Shown here: piece by piece, positions 63,638-64,000 of the stretch
Numbering within the stretch: the stretch's first letter is position 1
Layout of the letters: the number at the start of each line of letters is the position of its first letter
Source: Methylovulum psychrotolerans
GTDB lineage: Bacteria > Pseudomonadota > Gammaproteobacteria > Methylococcales > Methylomonadaceae
DNA: 64,000 bases
Reading direction: 5' to 3'
NCBI RefSeq assembly: GCF_002923755.1
Contig: NZ_PGFZ01000004.1
Coordinates: forward strand, 16,280-80,279
Notes under the pieces: generated by a model
Seen by the model: only the letters and a program-made list of their open reading frames with translations
The model's database searches: none
What the model was told of the DNA's origin: nothing
Program-made: the position numbers and the translations under genes

Positions 63638-64000
63638 CGGTAAACTCCTTTACTTTATCAAAAAGATTAGCATTTTCTTTAGCCTTAGTGATAAGTTGTT
63701 CATAAATTAACGACTCATCTCTTGTTGTTATATTGTCACTTATGGCACCTTTTTCACTAAGATACAGATCAATCATGTGTCCACTAATTTCGTCTTTGGC
63801 CTTTATGATAAGTTTTTCTATGCCATTTTCGTTTGTGGTATCAATCAATTTCTGAACTGCGGGTTTTATGTTTCTTCTTCTCAATGGTTTCATTATAATC
63901 AAAAATGACCCTATATCACTCGACTCTTCATCATTAATGCCTAAAAAGCTAGTAATATCTTCAAATAAATTGTTGCTGTGGTTTACCTCTATTGACGTTC
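63558..64000 (-). CDS. unknown soluble protein, 5' end outside the window
   Basis: The frame is open from the window edge. The visible part is at least 147 residues: SIEVNHSNNLFEDITSFLG at the edge, then IMKPLRRRNIKPAVQKLID, and the charged helical KLIIKAKDEISGHMIDLYLS. An internal ATG/TTG near 63902 is not a likely start because the coding character continues beyond it. It ends inside the next gene (80-base overlap). No family recognised; it is AT-rich and probably acquired. Confidence 0.65.
   Translation of the reverse strand, partial: TSIEVNHSNNLFEDITSFLGINDEESSDIGSFLIIMKPLRRRNIKPAVQKLIDTTNENGIEKLIIKAKDEISGHMIDLYLSEKGAISDNITTRDESLIYEQLITKAKENANLFDKVKEFTDDGELKKNNITDINTFCDSAAWANFI

Overview
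The window looks like a chromosomal segment of a gammaproteobacterium. The evidence is the gene set and pairings: ispD-ispF near truD, coaD followed by a YfhL-type ferredoxin gene, CysB with its sulfate-contact residues, purM, polA, plsY, nudF and a gamma carbonic anhydrase. A PEP-CTERM-like protein, ornithine-lipid genes and many G/C-rich dispersed repeats would fit a Methylococcales-type methanotroph, but no diagnostic methane-oxidation gene is present, so that placement is inference. There are no rRNA genes, no CRISPR array and no recognisable transposase. One tRNA gene (Thr, CGU) is present.

Layout. 0.1-9.4 kb: cysB, small membrane and zinc-ribbon proteins, a carboxylesterase, a secreted cysteine-rich protein, and a minus-strand operon (spermidine-synthase-like, YgiQ radical SAM, EEP-fold hydrolase, unknown protein). 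9.7-12.6 kb: CPBP protease, an orphan ParA and MgtE. 13-14.1 kb: a TacAT-type toxin-antitoxin pair and a truncated second antitoxin. 14.4-24.4 kb: cysC with a DHH phosphoesterase, an AI-2E transporter, tRNA-Thr, nudF, an NlpC/P60 lipoprotein, plsY, and then a surface-glycan-like group (two sulfotransferases, a GT4 and a GT32-type glycosyltransferase) around a PEP-CTERM-variant secreted protein. 24.5-31.7 kb: polA, gamma carbonic anhydrase, and a lone heavy-metal RND pump convergent with an NlpE-like protein.

31.9-33.8 kb holds a RloA/RloB (AbiL-like) candidate defence pair. 34-45.4 kb is mostly housekeeping: CAP protein, dicarboxylate symporter, purM, a Uma2 gene with an in-frame stop, a methyltransferase, a phosphopantetheinyl transferase, a phosphoesterase, ferredoxin, coaD, the olsB-olsA pair, an M14-like peptidase and a hydrolase. 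45.4-49.4 kb is a second accessory spot: a secreted-protein gene sits between two copies of a duplicated gene junction, next to a Septu-like ATPase/HNH pair. 49.6-53.5 kb: truD, a small ORF ending at an inverted-repeat element, ispF, ispD and a GT90 glycosyltransferase. 54-60.5 kb: a TetR-controlled tripartite RND pump operon. 60.8-64 kb: a YjjJ/HipA-like kinase, a HigBA pair, a truncated antitoxin remnant and an AT-rich overlapping gene pair that runs off the window.

How the parts may work together (inference): CysB and CysC point to activated sulfate (PAPS), the two sulfotransferases would use it, and the DHH phosphoesterase beside cysC could remove the by-product PAP. Two nuclease/ATPase defence candidates, three toxin-antitoxin-related loci and two or more antitoxin remnants mark several small accessory islands in an otherwise conserved backbone. 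Several families of short inverted-repeat elements fill the intergenic spaces, and some share end sequences.
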